Assembly (NCBI GenBank): GCA_964632485.1
Contig: CAZWDO010000015.1
Span: forward strand, 53,811-77,585
DNA: 23,775 nt
Direction of reading: 5' to 3'
DNA from: CAZWDO01 sp964632485 [NCBI: uncultured bacterium]
GTDB taxonomy: Bacteria; JAGOEH01
Of this stretch, positions 7,299 to 15,450 are shown one piece after another. Position 1 is the first letter of the stretch. Each line of letters begins with the position of its first letter. The translations under genes and the position numbers were made by a program. A model generated the notes under the pieces. That model did not search any database. It was given only the letters and a program-made list of their open reading frames with translations, and was not told the origin of the DNA.

Positions 7299-7810
7299 GG
7301 TACCTCCCGTTTAATTCGTTGAACAGCTTGAAAAAAATTGGAACGCGCCGCGCTTTCGCTGATTTTGAGAATCCCGGCAATCTCCTTAAAACTCAATCCT
7401 TCATAAACCCGGCTGACAAATATGGCTTTTTGCCGCGGCGGCAGTTTTTGCATGGCCTTTTTCACCTGTTGTATATCTTCATCTTCAATCATCATTTCCA
7501 GTGAATCCGCTTCTCCATGAGGTAACCAATTTTCGATTAGCTCCAGCGGCGTCCAGTGACGCCAGCGGCTCATCCTTAAATGACTGATTGCCTTGTTGAC
7601 GGCTATCCGGTAAAAATAAGTATATAAACCGGATTTACCCTGAAATTGTTCAATTTTGTTATAACCCGCCAGTAAAGTGTCCTGTAAGAGATCCTGCGCT
7701 GTTGAAACATCCTGAACCATCCGATAGATCACTAAATATAGCCTTTCCTGATAGGTTTTTACAAATTCAATGAACTCTTTTTCTGTTATTTTAGACGTTT
7801 CACTATCCAT
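7295..7810 (-). CDS. ECF-family RNA polymerase sigma factor (RpoE-like)
   Basis: Sigma-70 group 4 protein of 171 residues, the usual length. Region 2 is visible at about 20-85 (FVKTYQERLYLVIYRM, DLLQDTLL, YTYFYRIAVNKAISHLR), and region 4 at about 115-168 (LPPRQKAIFVSRVYEGLSFKEIA then the helix-turn-helix ISESAARSNFFQAVQRIK). It directs RNA polymerase to envelope-stress promoters when freed from the adjacent anti-sigma factor. No Shine-Dalgarno is evident before the ATG, unlike its two strong-SD partners. That would favour making more anti-sigma than sigma. Its promoter should lie in 7811-7904, where I could not identify a convincing -35/-10 pair. The gene is 94 bases downstream of aspS, and partial read-through is possible. 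Confidence 0.92.
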   Translation of the reverse strand: MDSETSKITEKEFIEFVKTYQERLYLVIYRMVQDVSTAQDLLQDTLLAGYNKIEQFQGKSGLYTYFYRIAVNKAISHLRMSRWRHWTPLELIENWLPHGEADSLEMMIEDEDIQQVKKAMQKLPPRQKAIFVSRVYEGLSFKEIAGILKISESAARSNFFQAVQRIKREVP

Positions 7811-7904
7811 TATGTTTAAAAAATAATTAAAATTTCCATAAATCAGGTAACCTTATGAGTGAAGTTAAATACGATGGTTGAAATCATTACAAAACTTGTT
7901 TGTT

Positions 7905-9665
7905 TTAAATCAAACGAATACCCAGTTCAACCAACTGGCTGACAGCTATCTCCGAAGGAGAATTGGTTAATTGACAGTAACCAGCCGTAGTTTTCGGAAA
8001 AGCAATGACATCGCGGATCGATTTGCGGTTAGCCAATAACATCACCAGACGGTCCAGACCAAAGGCAATACCGCCGTGCGGGGGAGCTCCATAGCGAAAT
8101 GACTGCAATAGAAATCCGAATTTTTCTTCCGCTTCTTGTTCCTCAATGCCCAATAGATGGAACATCTCTTTTTGCATCTCCTGATCGTGGATACGAATAC
8201 TGCCTCCGGCAATCTCATTGCCGTTTAGTACTAAATCGTAGGCTTTGGCTTTAATCTGATCGGGCGAAACCGAACGCAATTCTTCAAGTGAAACCGTAGG
8301 ACTGGTAAATGGATGATGGCATGCGATCCAACGTTTATCTTCCGGCGAGTATTCCAAAAGTGGGAAATCGACAACCCATGCAATGGCATAATCAGTCAAT
8401 GGCTGAATTTTTAATTGATCGGCCAGTTTAAGTCTCAATGCCCCGAGTCCTTTAAGCGCAGTTTCCTTCTTGTCGGCAAGTAATAAGATTGTATCGCCGA
8501 CTTTAGCATCCGCGCGTTCCTGAATACGCTGAAACAGATCGTCATTCAGGAATTTTTTGATTGGCGATTCAAAACCCTGCTCCATAATTTTTATGGGAAT
8601 CAATCCTCTAGCTCCAAAATCTTTTAAAAAATCAACCAACCCATCCATATCTTTACGAGAAAAATTGGTGTATTGATCGATACGAATCCCTCGAATCACA
8701 CCTTTGGAAAGCAATGTGTCCTGGAATACTTTAAACTCGCTGCCTTCCAGTAAATCGGAAAAATCTACGATACGCATATCATAACGCAAATCGGGTTTAT
8801 CAGACCCATAATGTTCCATTGCCTCAAAATAAGTAATTTTTTTAAAAGGAGCTGCAATATCAATAGTAAGAGTCTGCTTGAATATATCCGAGACAAGTCC
8901 CTCAACAACAGAAAGAACGTCATCCCTTTCAATGAAACTCATTTCAATGTCAATTTGAGTGAATTCAGGTTGGCGGTCAGCGCGCAGGTCCTCATCGCGG
9001 AAACAGCGCACGATTTGGTAGTAGCGATCGAAACCTGAAACCATCAGCATTTGCTTGAAGAGCTGCGGAGATTGGGGGAGGGCATAAAATTTTCCTTTTG
9101 ATAAACGACTGGGAACTACAAAATCACGCGCACCTTCGGGGGTGCTACCAATAAGAAAGGGAGTTTCAATTTCTAAAAAACCAATTTCATTGAGGTGGTT
9201 TCTGGTGATTTGAGCCACATTATTCCTTAGAATCAATGAATACTGCATCTCAGAACGGCGGAGATCAAGGTAACGGTATTTGAGACGTAAATCTTCACGA
9301 ACATCAATGTTGTCTTCGATGGGAAAGGGAGGGGTTTCGGCTTTGTTTAATATTTCCAACTTGAAACCGATAACCTCAATCTCACCGGTGATCATTTTGG
9401 GATTGATCATGGATTCGGGACGCATTCGCACCCGGCCCTGAACGGCAATAACGTATTCAGAACGCAGGGAATCCGCCAAACTATGAGCCTTGGCATCCAG
9501 GCCGGGATCAAAAACAACCTGGCAGATTCCATAACGGTCCCGCAAATCAATGAAGATCACTCCGCCATGATCACGTCGTTTATTGACCCAACCGTATAAA
9601 ATTACATCATTATTATCATGAACAGGTCTCAATTCGCCACAAGTGTGAGAACGTTTTCCGAGCAT
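7905..9665 (-). CDS. aspS: Aspartyl-tRNA synthetase, probably non-discriminating type
   Basis: Class II synthetase that charges tRNA-Asp. With 586 residues it is of normal bacterial length. In order are the N-terminal anticodon-binding OB domain (GWVNKRRDHGGVIFIDLRDR), the catalytic core with motif 2 (FRDEDLRADRQPEFTQID), the bacterial GAD insert region, and motif 3 (GGIAFGLDRLVML). A frame extends 17 codons further upstream, but the ATG at 9665 has GAGGAG (9675-9680) 9 bases ahead and matches the usual N-terminus, so I chose it. His33 in RRDHGG replaces the Leu of discriminating enzymes (RRDLGS in E. coli). By established comparison with Pseudomonas-type AspRS, this points to relaxed specificity that also charges tRNA-Asn. 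It is read from its own promoter, divergent from miaB. Confidence 0.96.
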   Translation of the reverse strand: MLGKRSHTCGELRPVHDNNDVILYGWVNKRRDHGGVIFIDLRDRYGICQVVFDPGLDAKAHSLADSLRSEYVIAVQGRVRMRPESMINPKMITGEIEVIGFKLEILNKAETPPFPIEDNIDVREDLRLKYRYLDLRRSEMQYSLILRNNVAQITRNHLNEIGFLEIETPFLIGSTPEGARDFVVPSRLSKGKFYALPQSPQLFKQMLMVSGFDRYYQIVRCFRDEDLRADRQPEFTQIDIEMSFIERDDVLSVVEGLVSDIFKQTLTIDIAAPFKKITYFEAMEHYGSDKPDLRYDMRIVDFSDLLEGSEFKVFQDTLLSKGVIRGIRIDQYTNFSRKDMDGLVDFLKDFGARGLIPIKIMEQGFESPIKKFLNDDLFQRIQERADAKVGDTILLLADKKETALKGLGALRLKLADQLKIQPLTDYAIAWVVDFPLLEYSPEDKRWIACHHPFTSPTVSLEELRSVSPDQIKAKAYDLVLNGNEIAGGSIRIHDQEMQKEMFHLLGIEEQEAEEKFGFLLQSFRYGAPPHGGIAFGLDRLVMLLANRKSIRDVIAFPKTTAGYCQLTNSPSEIAVSQLVELGIRLI

Positions 9666-9721
9666 GGTAAAATACTCCTCAGTTAAAATTTTATCAACCC
9701 GTTTGAAATTAGACAAATTCT

Positions 9722-9750
9722 AATTTATAATTTTTCTGATAAAATGTCAA
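9722..9750 (-). promoter_or_regulatory. Promoter of aspS
   Basis: On the minus strand, a perfect TTGACA (9745-9750) precedes TAAATT (9722-9727, 17-base spacer) or TATAAA (9724-9729, 15-base spacer). This implies a start near 9715 and a leader of about 50 bases before the chosen ATG. Confidence 0.55.
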
Positions 9751-9953
9751 TAGAAATATTTGATTAGAAGTGGAAAGAATAGAGTGACGCTCAGGCAAGG
9801 GGAAGCGGAGGAAACCAAGACAGATAGAACCAGGGTTTATTTTGGTTTGCATAAGATATATTATGTAAACTAAGAATATCGATTGCCCTTCTCTCTCTTC
9901 CATTGATGCGATGTGAATATTCCCGTTTTTCTCTTCTAAATTGTAAATTGTTC

Positions 9954-9982
9954 TTGACTTAAATGAGTTTTAGTATTATATT
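9954..9982 (+). promoter_or_regulatory. Promoter of the miaB-cmk-plsC-ispH-rpsA operon
   Basis: TTGACT (9954-9959), a 17-base spacer and TATATT (9977-9982), each one base off consensus. The -10 hexamer is the same as that of the Bor-like gene. The start would be near 9989, about 30 bases before the TTG start codon. Confidence 0.7.
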
Positions 9983-10018
9983 CGGTCATCTTGTATGAAA
10001 GTGAGGAATTTTAACTAA

Positions 10019-11362
10019 TTGCCTGAGGAATCCAATACATTTCGCATTGAAGTCTTCGGCTGTCAGATGAATCAATATGATGCTGATCTTATTAGCCGGA
10101 TACTGATAACCCATGGTTTTCAACCAGTCGAAAAATCATCTCCTGAAACAGCTCAATTTATAATTTTGCAAACGTGTTCAGTAAGACAACATGCTGAAGA
10201 CAGAATCCTGCGCCGGATTGAAGAATTAAGCGCTTTTAAAAAACTGAATCCCGAAATCAAGATTATTGTTAGCGGATGTTTAGCTCAGCACAGACAGCAT
10301 CAACTAATCGACGCTTATCCTTCCGTCGATTTGATTGTGGGTCCCGATCAATATCAAAGATTGCCGGAACTTCTTTCAGTTTCATCTGCCACTCCCCTAT
10401 CGCATGGAATCTTTGCCGATTGGTCGCAAGATGATGAATATGAATGGATTCAAGCCGATCAATGTAATCGGATTGGCAATGCATATATTGCTATCATGCG
10501 CGGTTGCAACAATTACTGCAGTTACTGCATTGTGCCTTATCTCAGGGGACGTGAACGCAGTCGTTCGCCACAAGCCATTATTGATGAAATCAATGGACTG
10601 GATCCGCGATTTTTTCATGAGATTACCTTATTGGGGCAGAATGTTAATTCCTACTGTCATGAAGCATTTGATTTCACGGATTTATTGAAACTAATTAATA
10701 AAGAAACTGACTTTAATCGGATTCGGTTCATTACATCGCATCCAAAAGATCTTTTGCCACGGCTCATTGAAGCAATGGCTTCAATTCCTTCTTTATGTGA
10801 ATATTTTCATCTACCCTTACAATCAGGTTCAAACCACATCCTTGAACGTATGAATCGCGGGTATGATCGCGCTCATTTTATAAACTTGATTACCTTATTG
10901 CGTCAAGCTGTACCCCATATCGCTTTATCCACCGATGTTATGGTTGGATTTCCGGGAGAGAGCGATCAAGATTTTTCCGCCACGCTTGATCTATTGAATC
11001 AAGCGCAATTTGAAGATGCTTATATGTATAAATATTCGATTCGTGAAGGCACTCAGGCTGCCGCCTGGAAAGAAACTTTATCTGAAAATGAAAAGATTGC
11101 GCGTTTACAACATTTGATTCGTCACCAATTGGAGATTACCCGCGAACGGCTTAATACACGCATCGGGTCTTCTATGGAAGTACTGATCGAAGCCACCAGT
11201 AAAAAAAACTCACACCAGTGGTTGGGTCGGAGCAGAGAGAATTTGATGGTTGTGTTTCCGAAAAAACAGGAAGAGATTAATCGGATTGTGACTCTGAATA
11301 TTACTGGGGTCAAAGGGAAAACACTACAAGGAGAAGCTGGTGATGGCGATGAAAAAAATTGA
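10019..11362 (+). CDS. miaB: tRNA-2-methylthio-N6-dimethylallyladenosine synthase (MiaB)
   Basis: Radical-SAM methylthiotransferase that adds a methylthio group to i6A37 of tRNA. With 447 residues it is of usual length. The N-terminal UPF0004 domain carries Cys15 (FGCQMN), Cys53 (QTCSVR) and Cys87 (SGCLAQ) for the second iron-sulfur cluster. The radical-SAM motif is Cys163-x3-Cys167-x2-Cys170 (RGCNNYCSYC), followed by IVPYLRGRERSR. The C-terminal TRAM region ends near GVKGKTLQGE. The start must be the TTG at 10019: an in-frame TAA lies immediately before it, and FGCQMN begins only 12 codons later. GAGGA at 10003-10007 is 11 bases ahead. It overlaps cmk by 23 bases. The usual Asn before TCSVR is Gln here. 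Confidence 0.96.
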   Translation: MPEESNTFRIEVFGCQMNQYDADLISRILITHGFQPVEKSSPETAQFIILQTCSVRQHAEDRILRRIEELSAFKKLNPEIKIIVSGCLAQHRQHQLIDAYPSVDLIVGPDQYQRLPELLSVSSATPLSHGIFADWSQDDEYEWIQADQCNRIGNAYIAIMRGCNNYCSYCIVPYLRGRERSRSPQAIIDEINGLDPRFFHEITLLGQNVNSYCHEAFDFTDLLKLINKETDFNRIRFITSHPKDLLPRLIEAMASIPSLCEYFHLPLQSGSNHILERMNRGYDRAHFINLITLLRQAVPHIALSTDVMVGFPGESDQDFSATLDLLNQAQFEDAYMYKYSIREGTQAAAWKETLSENEKIARLQHLIRHQLEITRERLNTRIGSSMEVLIEATSKKNSHQWLGRSRENLMVVFPKKQEEINRIVTLNITGVKGKTLQGEAGDGDEKN

Positions 11363-12062
11363 GCAGTTAGCAGGAAAACTCTTGCATTTCCCGATTCAAA
11401 TCGCTTTGGACGGACCTGCGGCTTCTGGAAAAAGCACTACGGCCAGGCAAATTGCCCGAGAATTGGATTTACTATATATAGATACCGGCGCGATGTATCG
11501 GGCTTTTACGTATGCCGTTTTGCAAGAAAAAACCGACTGGCAGGATACTACAGCCATTCAAAAATTACTTAATACAACACAGATTGAATTCCGTTATCGG
11601 GATGGAAATTTACGAATTTTTCTCAATCAGTTTGATATCTCCGAACCCATTCGCTATCCTCAAGTATCGGGATTCGTCTCAGAAATAGCAGCCATCCCTG
11701 AGGTGCGATATAATATGGTTTGGCGCCAGCAGCAAATGGCGAAAACCGAAGATTCGATCCTGGATGGGCGTGATATCGGAACCGTTGTTCTCCCCCACGC
11801 CCACTTGAAAATATATATGGTATGCAGCCTGGAAGCCCGGACTGAACGACGATGGCGCGAGCTTTCGGACAAAGGGATCATGATTTCCAGCGAGGCTGTT
11901 CGCCAGGATATCGAAAAACGCGATCGTATTGACAGTCAGCGCAGCGTCGGTCCCCTGCAACAGGCCGCCGATGCCATTTTGTTAGATACTTCCGCGCTGT
12001 CAATCGGCCAACAGGTAAGTAAAGTAATCGAATTGTTAGAAAAAAGGTTGCAATTATTATGA
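11340..12062 (+). CDS. cmk: Cytidylate kinase
   Basis: Phosphorylates CMP and dCMP with ATP, supplying CDP/dCDP for nucleic acid and phospholipid synthesis. The P-loop GPAASGKST spans residues 25-33, followed by YIDTGAMYRA, the substrate-binding DGRDIGTVVLP, and the C-terminal KRDRIDSQRSVGPL, all family hallmarks. The length of 240 residues is slightly long for the family because of a 15-residue N-terminus before the P-loop strand. The start is GTG at 11340 or ATG at 11343: AAGGAG (11328-11333) lies 6 or 9 bases ahead, and I cannot separate them. The gene overlaps miaB upstream and shares ATGA with plsC downstream. Confidence 0.95.
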   Translation: MMAMKKIEQLAGKLLHFPIQIALDGPAASGKSTTARQIARELDLLYIDTGAMYRAFTYAVLQEKTDWQDTTAIQKLLNTTQIEFRYRDGNLRIFLNQFDISEPIRYPQVSGFVSEIAAIPEVRYNMVWRQQQMAKTEDSILDGRDIGTVVLPHAHLKIYMVCSLEARTERRWRELSDKGIMISSEAVRQDIEKRDRIDSQRSVGPLQQAADAILLDTSALSIGQQVSKVIELLEKRLQLL

Positions 12063-12679
12063 TGAGTCGATATCACTTCGCGCAAATTTCGATCAGTTTT
12101 ATGACACGGTTATTCTGGGGACTTAAACCTGTCTATATGGCTAAAAATGAAATTGGTGAAGGCCCCTATTTTGTGATTTCCAATCATACTTCATATTTCG
12201 ATCCCCCGCTGATCGGCGCTTTTTTCCCGCCAGAAATGCTTTACATTGCTAAAAAGGAACTCTTCTCAATTCCTGTGCTGGGGAAGATCATCACAAAATA
12301 TAATTCGATTCCCGTTGACCGCGAACAACTCGATTTATCTACAATAAAAACTATCCTACGCACTGTTCGTGAAAAAAAGATCAGTGTATTGATTTTTCCC
12401 GAAGGAACCCGCAAGCCGCAAGTTGAATTTGAATCGTTTAAACGGGGCGCTATTGCTTTAGCCCAAAAATTGGCGTTACCTATTGTACCCGTTTATATTT
12501 CTTATCCCCGTAATAAATGGTTGGCTTTTTTCCGTATTCAACCGATCGTTTTAAAATACGGTGTTCCTATTGACTGGATGAGTGAATTGGACAAGAATCC
12601 GATGCCAGATCCCACAACTTATTTATTGGACAGGGTGATCGACGCTATTCGCCAATTGATGGGAGTTACCCATTCATGA
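12059..12679 (+). CDS. plsC: 1-acyl-sn-glycerol-3-phosphate acyltransferase (PlsC family)
   Basis: Membrane-associated acyltransferase that converts lysophosphatidic acid to phosphatidic acid in phospholipid synthesis. The catalytic HX4D motif is His43 to Asp48 (NHTSYFDP). FPEGTR at 113-118 and the later IVPVYIS strand complete the PlsC pattern. The length of 206 residues is usual for the short form. Tandem ATG codons at 12059 and 12062 are both possible starts; the first forms an ATGA overlap with the cmk stop. It sits between cmk and ispH, an order known from several bacterial groups. Its substrate could differ from the model enzyme, since the family also includes other acyltransferases. 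Confidence 0.92.
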   Translation: MMSRYHFAQISISFMTRLFWGLKPVYMAKNEIGEGPYFVISNHTSYFDPPLIGAFFPPEMLYIAKKELFSIPVLGKIITKYNSIPVDREQLDLSTIKTILRTVREKKISVLIFPEGTRKPQVEFESFKRGAIALAQKLALPIVPVYISYPRNKWLAFFRIQPIVLKYGVPIDWMSELDKNPMPDPTTYLLDRVIDAIRQLMGVTHS

Positions 12680-13581
12680 AGATCATTTTAGCCAAAAAAG
12701 CCGGTTTTTGCTTCGGAGTCAAACGCGCCATTGATATGGTTTTGGCACTGAAGGATAAATCTTTTCCAAATGAAACGATTTTTACATTGGGTCCGATTAT
12801 CCACAATCATTATGTTATTGAAGAACTGAAGCAAAAAGGGATCATTCCTTTAGATGAACATGAACTGGATCAATTGGATAAAGGCGTTGTGGTGATTCGC
12901 ACTCATGGTGTTGCCAGGGAAGTTGAAAAAAAATTATTAGCAAAAGGGATTCAAATTATCGACACAACCTGCCCGTATGTTAAAAAAGTCCATGGAAGGG
13001 TAAGATTTTTAGAGTCGCGCCACTATCAAGTAGTGATTTTAGGCCAGGCAAACCATCCTGAAGTGCAAGGCATTGTCGGTCAATGTGAAGGTATCCCTTA
13101 TGTTATTCAAGACATCCATGATATTTCCAAAATTGCCAACAATAATGAACGGATTGGTGTGGTTGCCCAGACGACCATGTTGTTACCGGTCTACCAGGAA
13201 CTGATTGGAGCTTTGTGTTTGATTTCCAAAGAGATGCTTTCTTTTAACACCATCTGTTTTACAACCGAAGCCCGCCAAAATGAAGCGTGTGGATTAGCGC
13301 AGTATGTGAATAAAATGCTGGTTATTGGTGGGAAAAACAGTTCAAATAGTAATAAACTCTATCAGGTTTGTAAGGCGATGCTGAATTCCCGCGCGCATTT
13401 TATTGAAAATCCTTCTGAAATTGATTTAAGCTGGTTGCAAAATGAGGATATTGTCGGAATTACCGGCGGCGCTTCCACTCCTCATCAATTGATTGATCAG
13501 ACCATTCTTTTTTTAAAAAATCATTTTGACGTTTCTTGTGTTACGTATAATTCAATTTTAACCTCAAACCCCCCGGAGTAA
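12676..13581 (+). CDS. ispH: 4-hydroxy-3-methylbut-2-enyl diphosphate reductase (IspH/LytB)
   Basis: Last enzyme of the non-mevalonate isoprenoid pathway, reducing HMBPP to IPP and DMAPP with a 4Fe-4S cluster. The three cluster cysteines are Cys12 (AGFCFGVKRAI), Cys99 (DTTCPYVKKVH) and Cys194 (NTICFTTEARQ). Substrate-binding elements are visible: H43 (IIHN), TH77GV, QANHPE, the SSNSNKL loop and GGASTP. The length of 301 residues is typical. The start ATG overlaps the plsC stop as ATGA, and rpsA begins 7 bases after its stop. Its presence shows the organism makes isoprenoids by the MEP route. In some clostridia IspH is fused to S1; here the two are adjacent but separate. Confidence 0.96.
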   Translation: MKIILAKKAGFCFGVKRAIDMVLALKDKSFPNETIFTLGPIIHNHYVIEELKQKGIIPLDEHELDQLDKGVVVIRTHGVAREVEKKLLAKGIQIIDTTCPYVKKVHGRVRFLESRHYQVVILGQANHPEVQGIVGQCEGIPYVIQDIHDISKIANNNERIGVVAQTTMLLPVYQELIGALCLISKEMLSFNTICFTTEARQNEACGLAQYVNKMLVIGGKNSSNSNKLYQVCKAMLNSRAHFIENPSEIDLSWLQNEDIVGITGGASTPHQLIDQTILFLKNHFDVSCVTYNSILTSNPPE

Positions 13582-13588
13582 AAAACGT

Positions 13589-15409
13589 ATGGAACAAACT
13601 CCACAAGCGCCGATTCAGGAAGAATCGGCAGTTTCTTTAACCCAATCCGATAGTGTCCAAAACATGGACGATGCCCAACAACCTGCGGATCAAGAATATG
13701 TGAATGTAGGACCCGCAAGTTTCACCGCTCCTCAACCCGACAAAAATGGCGTAATCGCTATTGGTGAAGTTGATGAGACTGAAATTGCCTATTCGCCCGA
13801 AGAATTCGCATCCCTTGAAAAATGGTATGACAATTCTTTTAAACGAAATCCTGAAAATGAGATCATTCGGGGACGTATTATTCAAATTACCGATAATGAG
13901 ATTGTCGTTGATATTGGTTTTAAATCTGAAGGTATCATTCCCAGTGATGAGTTTCCTAATCTTGAAGAATTGCATCTGGACGATGAAATTGAAGTTTTCC
14001 TTGAAAGCATGGAAAACAAAGAAGGCACGATTGTGCTCTCCAAGAAAAAAGCTGATTTTTACAAAGTCTGGGATCAAATCAAAAAAGATTATGAAGATAA
14101 CACCTTGGTTGATGGTTTTCTGGCAAAACGCATCAAAGGGGGTATGGTCGCTAAAATTTACGGAGTGGAAGCCTTCCTGCCGGGTTCGCAGATCGATATT
14201 AAGCAGGTTACTGATTTTGAACGATATGTAGGTCAGACAATTCCTGTAAAAATTATTAAAGTGAATAAAACCCGACGGAATATCGTGGTTTCGCGGCGCG
14301 CGGTTTTGGAAGAAGAACGCGAAAAGAAACGCGATGAAATCCTGCGTCACATTGAAAAAGGCATGATTGTTGAGGGAATTGTTAAAAACATTACTGATTT
14401 TGGTGTTTTTATCGATTTAGGCGGCGTTGATGGCTTACTCCATATTACTGATATGTCCTGGGGTCGCATCAATCATCCTTCCGAAATGCTAAAAATTAGT
14501 GATCGTATCAAAATCAAGGTTATTGAATATGACAAACAAAAACAACGTATTTCTCTGGGCCTTAAACAAATGGAACCTTATCCCTGGGAAAAGGTGGAAG
14601 AGAAGTATCCGATCGGTTCAAAAATTAAAGGCAAAGTTGTCAGCCTGACCGATTACGGCGCGTTTGTGGAATTGGAAAAAGGCATTGAAGGATTGATCCA
14701 TATTTCGGAAATGTCATGGACCCAACATGTAAAACATCCTTCTCAAGTATTGAAAGTTGGAGAAGATATCGAAGCGATTGTTTTGAATGTCAATCGTGGC
14801 GATGAAAAAATATCATTAGGTTTGAAACAGGTCAATCCCGATCCGTGGGAAGTTGCCGCTGAAAAATACCCCAATGGAACCCAGCTAAGGGGTTCGGTCA
14901 AGAATTTGACTAATTTTGGCGCTTTCATTGAAATTGAAGACGGTATTGAGGGTTTGGTTCATATCAGCGATATTTCCTGGACCAAGCGGATTCGCCATCC
15001 AAATGAATTACTGAAAAAAGGCGATGAAATTGATGTGCTGGTTTTAGGATTCGATCGGGAAAACCGCCGCATTTCACTGGGGATGAAACAGATTATGGAT
15101 GATCCCTGGAAAATTCATAGCCAGGAGTTTGCCCCCGGTAAAGAAACAATGGGTACAATCCGTAAAGTCTTAGAAAAAGGATTGATCATTGATCTAAATT
15201 ATGATCTCGAAGGGTTTGTCCCGGTTTCGCAGGTAGGACCTTTTATCAATAAAAAACCTTCCGATTTCTTTTTCGACGGAATGGATGTTCCGATGAAAGT
15301 TATTGAGCTGGATAATGAAAACCGACGAATTGTTCTTTCGGTAAAAGAGTATTTCGATACTCGTACGGAAGATGAGCGCCAGGCGTTTCTGGATAATATT
15401 AAGAAGTAA
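13589..15409 (+). CDS. rpsA: 30S ribosomal protein S1, six S1 domains with an acidic N-terminal extension
   Basis: RNA-binding ribosomal protein that helps mRNA load on the 30S subunit. With 606 residues it is longer than the 557-residue E. coli protein. Six S1 (OB-fold) repeats are visible at about 91-155, 170-240, 258-328, 343-415, 430-502 and 517-588. Repeats 3-5 are the most regular (GxVKNxTDFGVFID, GLLHITDMSW, RISLGLKQ). About 65 residues ahead of the usual first helix are acidic and low in complexity (QEESAV, DSVQNMDDAQQPADQE). GGAG at 13575-13578 is 10 bases before the ATG. It is the last gene of the plus-strand operon and is followed by a strong hairpin terminator. Confidence 0.96.
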   Translation: MEQTPQAPIQEESAVSLTQSDSVQNMDDAQQPADQEYVNVGPASFTAPQPDKNGVIAIGEVDETEIAYSPEEFASLEKWYDNSFKRNPENEIIRGRIIQITDNEIVVDIGFKSEGIIPSDEFPNLEELHLDDEIEVFLESMENKEGTIVLSKKKADFYKVWDQIKKDYEDNTLVDGFLAKRIKGGMVAKIYGVEAFLPGSQIDIKQVTDFERYVGQTIPVKIIKVNKTRRNIVVSRRAVLEEEREKKRDEILRHIEKGMIVEGIVKNITDFGVFIDLGGVDGLLHITDMSWGRINHPSEMLKISDRIKIKVIEYDKQKQRISLGLKQMEPYPWEKVEEKYPIGSKIKGKVVSLTDYGAFVELEKGIEGLIHISEMSWTQHVKHPSQVLKVGEDIEAIVLNVNRGDEKISLGLKQVNPDPWEVAAEKYPNGTQLRGSVKNLTNFGAFIEIEDGIEGLVHISDISWTKRIRHPNELLKKGDEIDVLVLGFDRENRRISLGMKQIMDDPWKIHSQEFAPGKETMGTIRKVLEKGLIIDLNYDLEGFVPVSQVGPFINKKPSDFFFDGMDVPMKVIELDNENRRIVLSVKEYFDTRTEDERQAFLDNIKK

Positions 15410-15441
15410 AAAAAAAGGCCGGTCATACCGGCCTTTTTTTT
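15408..15441. terminator. Bidirectional Rho-independent terminator
   Basis: GGCCGGT (15417-15423) and ACCGGCC (15427-15433) form a 7-base-pair, very GC-rich stem, with an A tract before it (15408-15416) and eight T after it (15434-15441). The A tract serves as the U-tail on the minus strand, so the same hairpin can end rpsA transcription and that of the convergent peptidase gene, which stops at 15451. Confidence 0.9.
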
Positions 15442-15450
15442 AGTCATTAT

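Larger units (their letters stand above)
9666..10018. other. Divergent promoter region between aspS and miaB
   Basis: These 353 bases hold the leftward aspS promoter (9722-9750), the aspS leader with its GAGGAG, and the rightward miaB promoter (9954-9982). In between, about 9751-9953, I see no convincing gene, RNA or repeat. A 64-codon minus-strand frame there runs across the aspS promoter and looks like chance. Confidence 0.6.

Noticed and set aside
7811-7904. Search for an autoregulated ECF promoter ahead of the sigma gene
   Set aside because: No -35/-10 pair of usual spacing could be picked out by eye; the GGTTAC and GGAAAT strings here are too weak to call.
9709-9903. 64-codon minus-strand frame upstream of aspS
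   Set aside because: It runs through the aspS promoter, has no recognisable motif and no SD; chance is the simpler reading.
13637-14350. Long minus-strand open frame (237 codons) opposite rpsA
   Set aside because: It is fully antisense to a clear S1 gene, has no SD, and is Phe/Ile/Asn-rich as expected for the complement of Glu/Lys/Asp codons.
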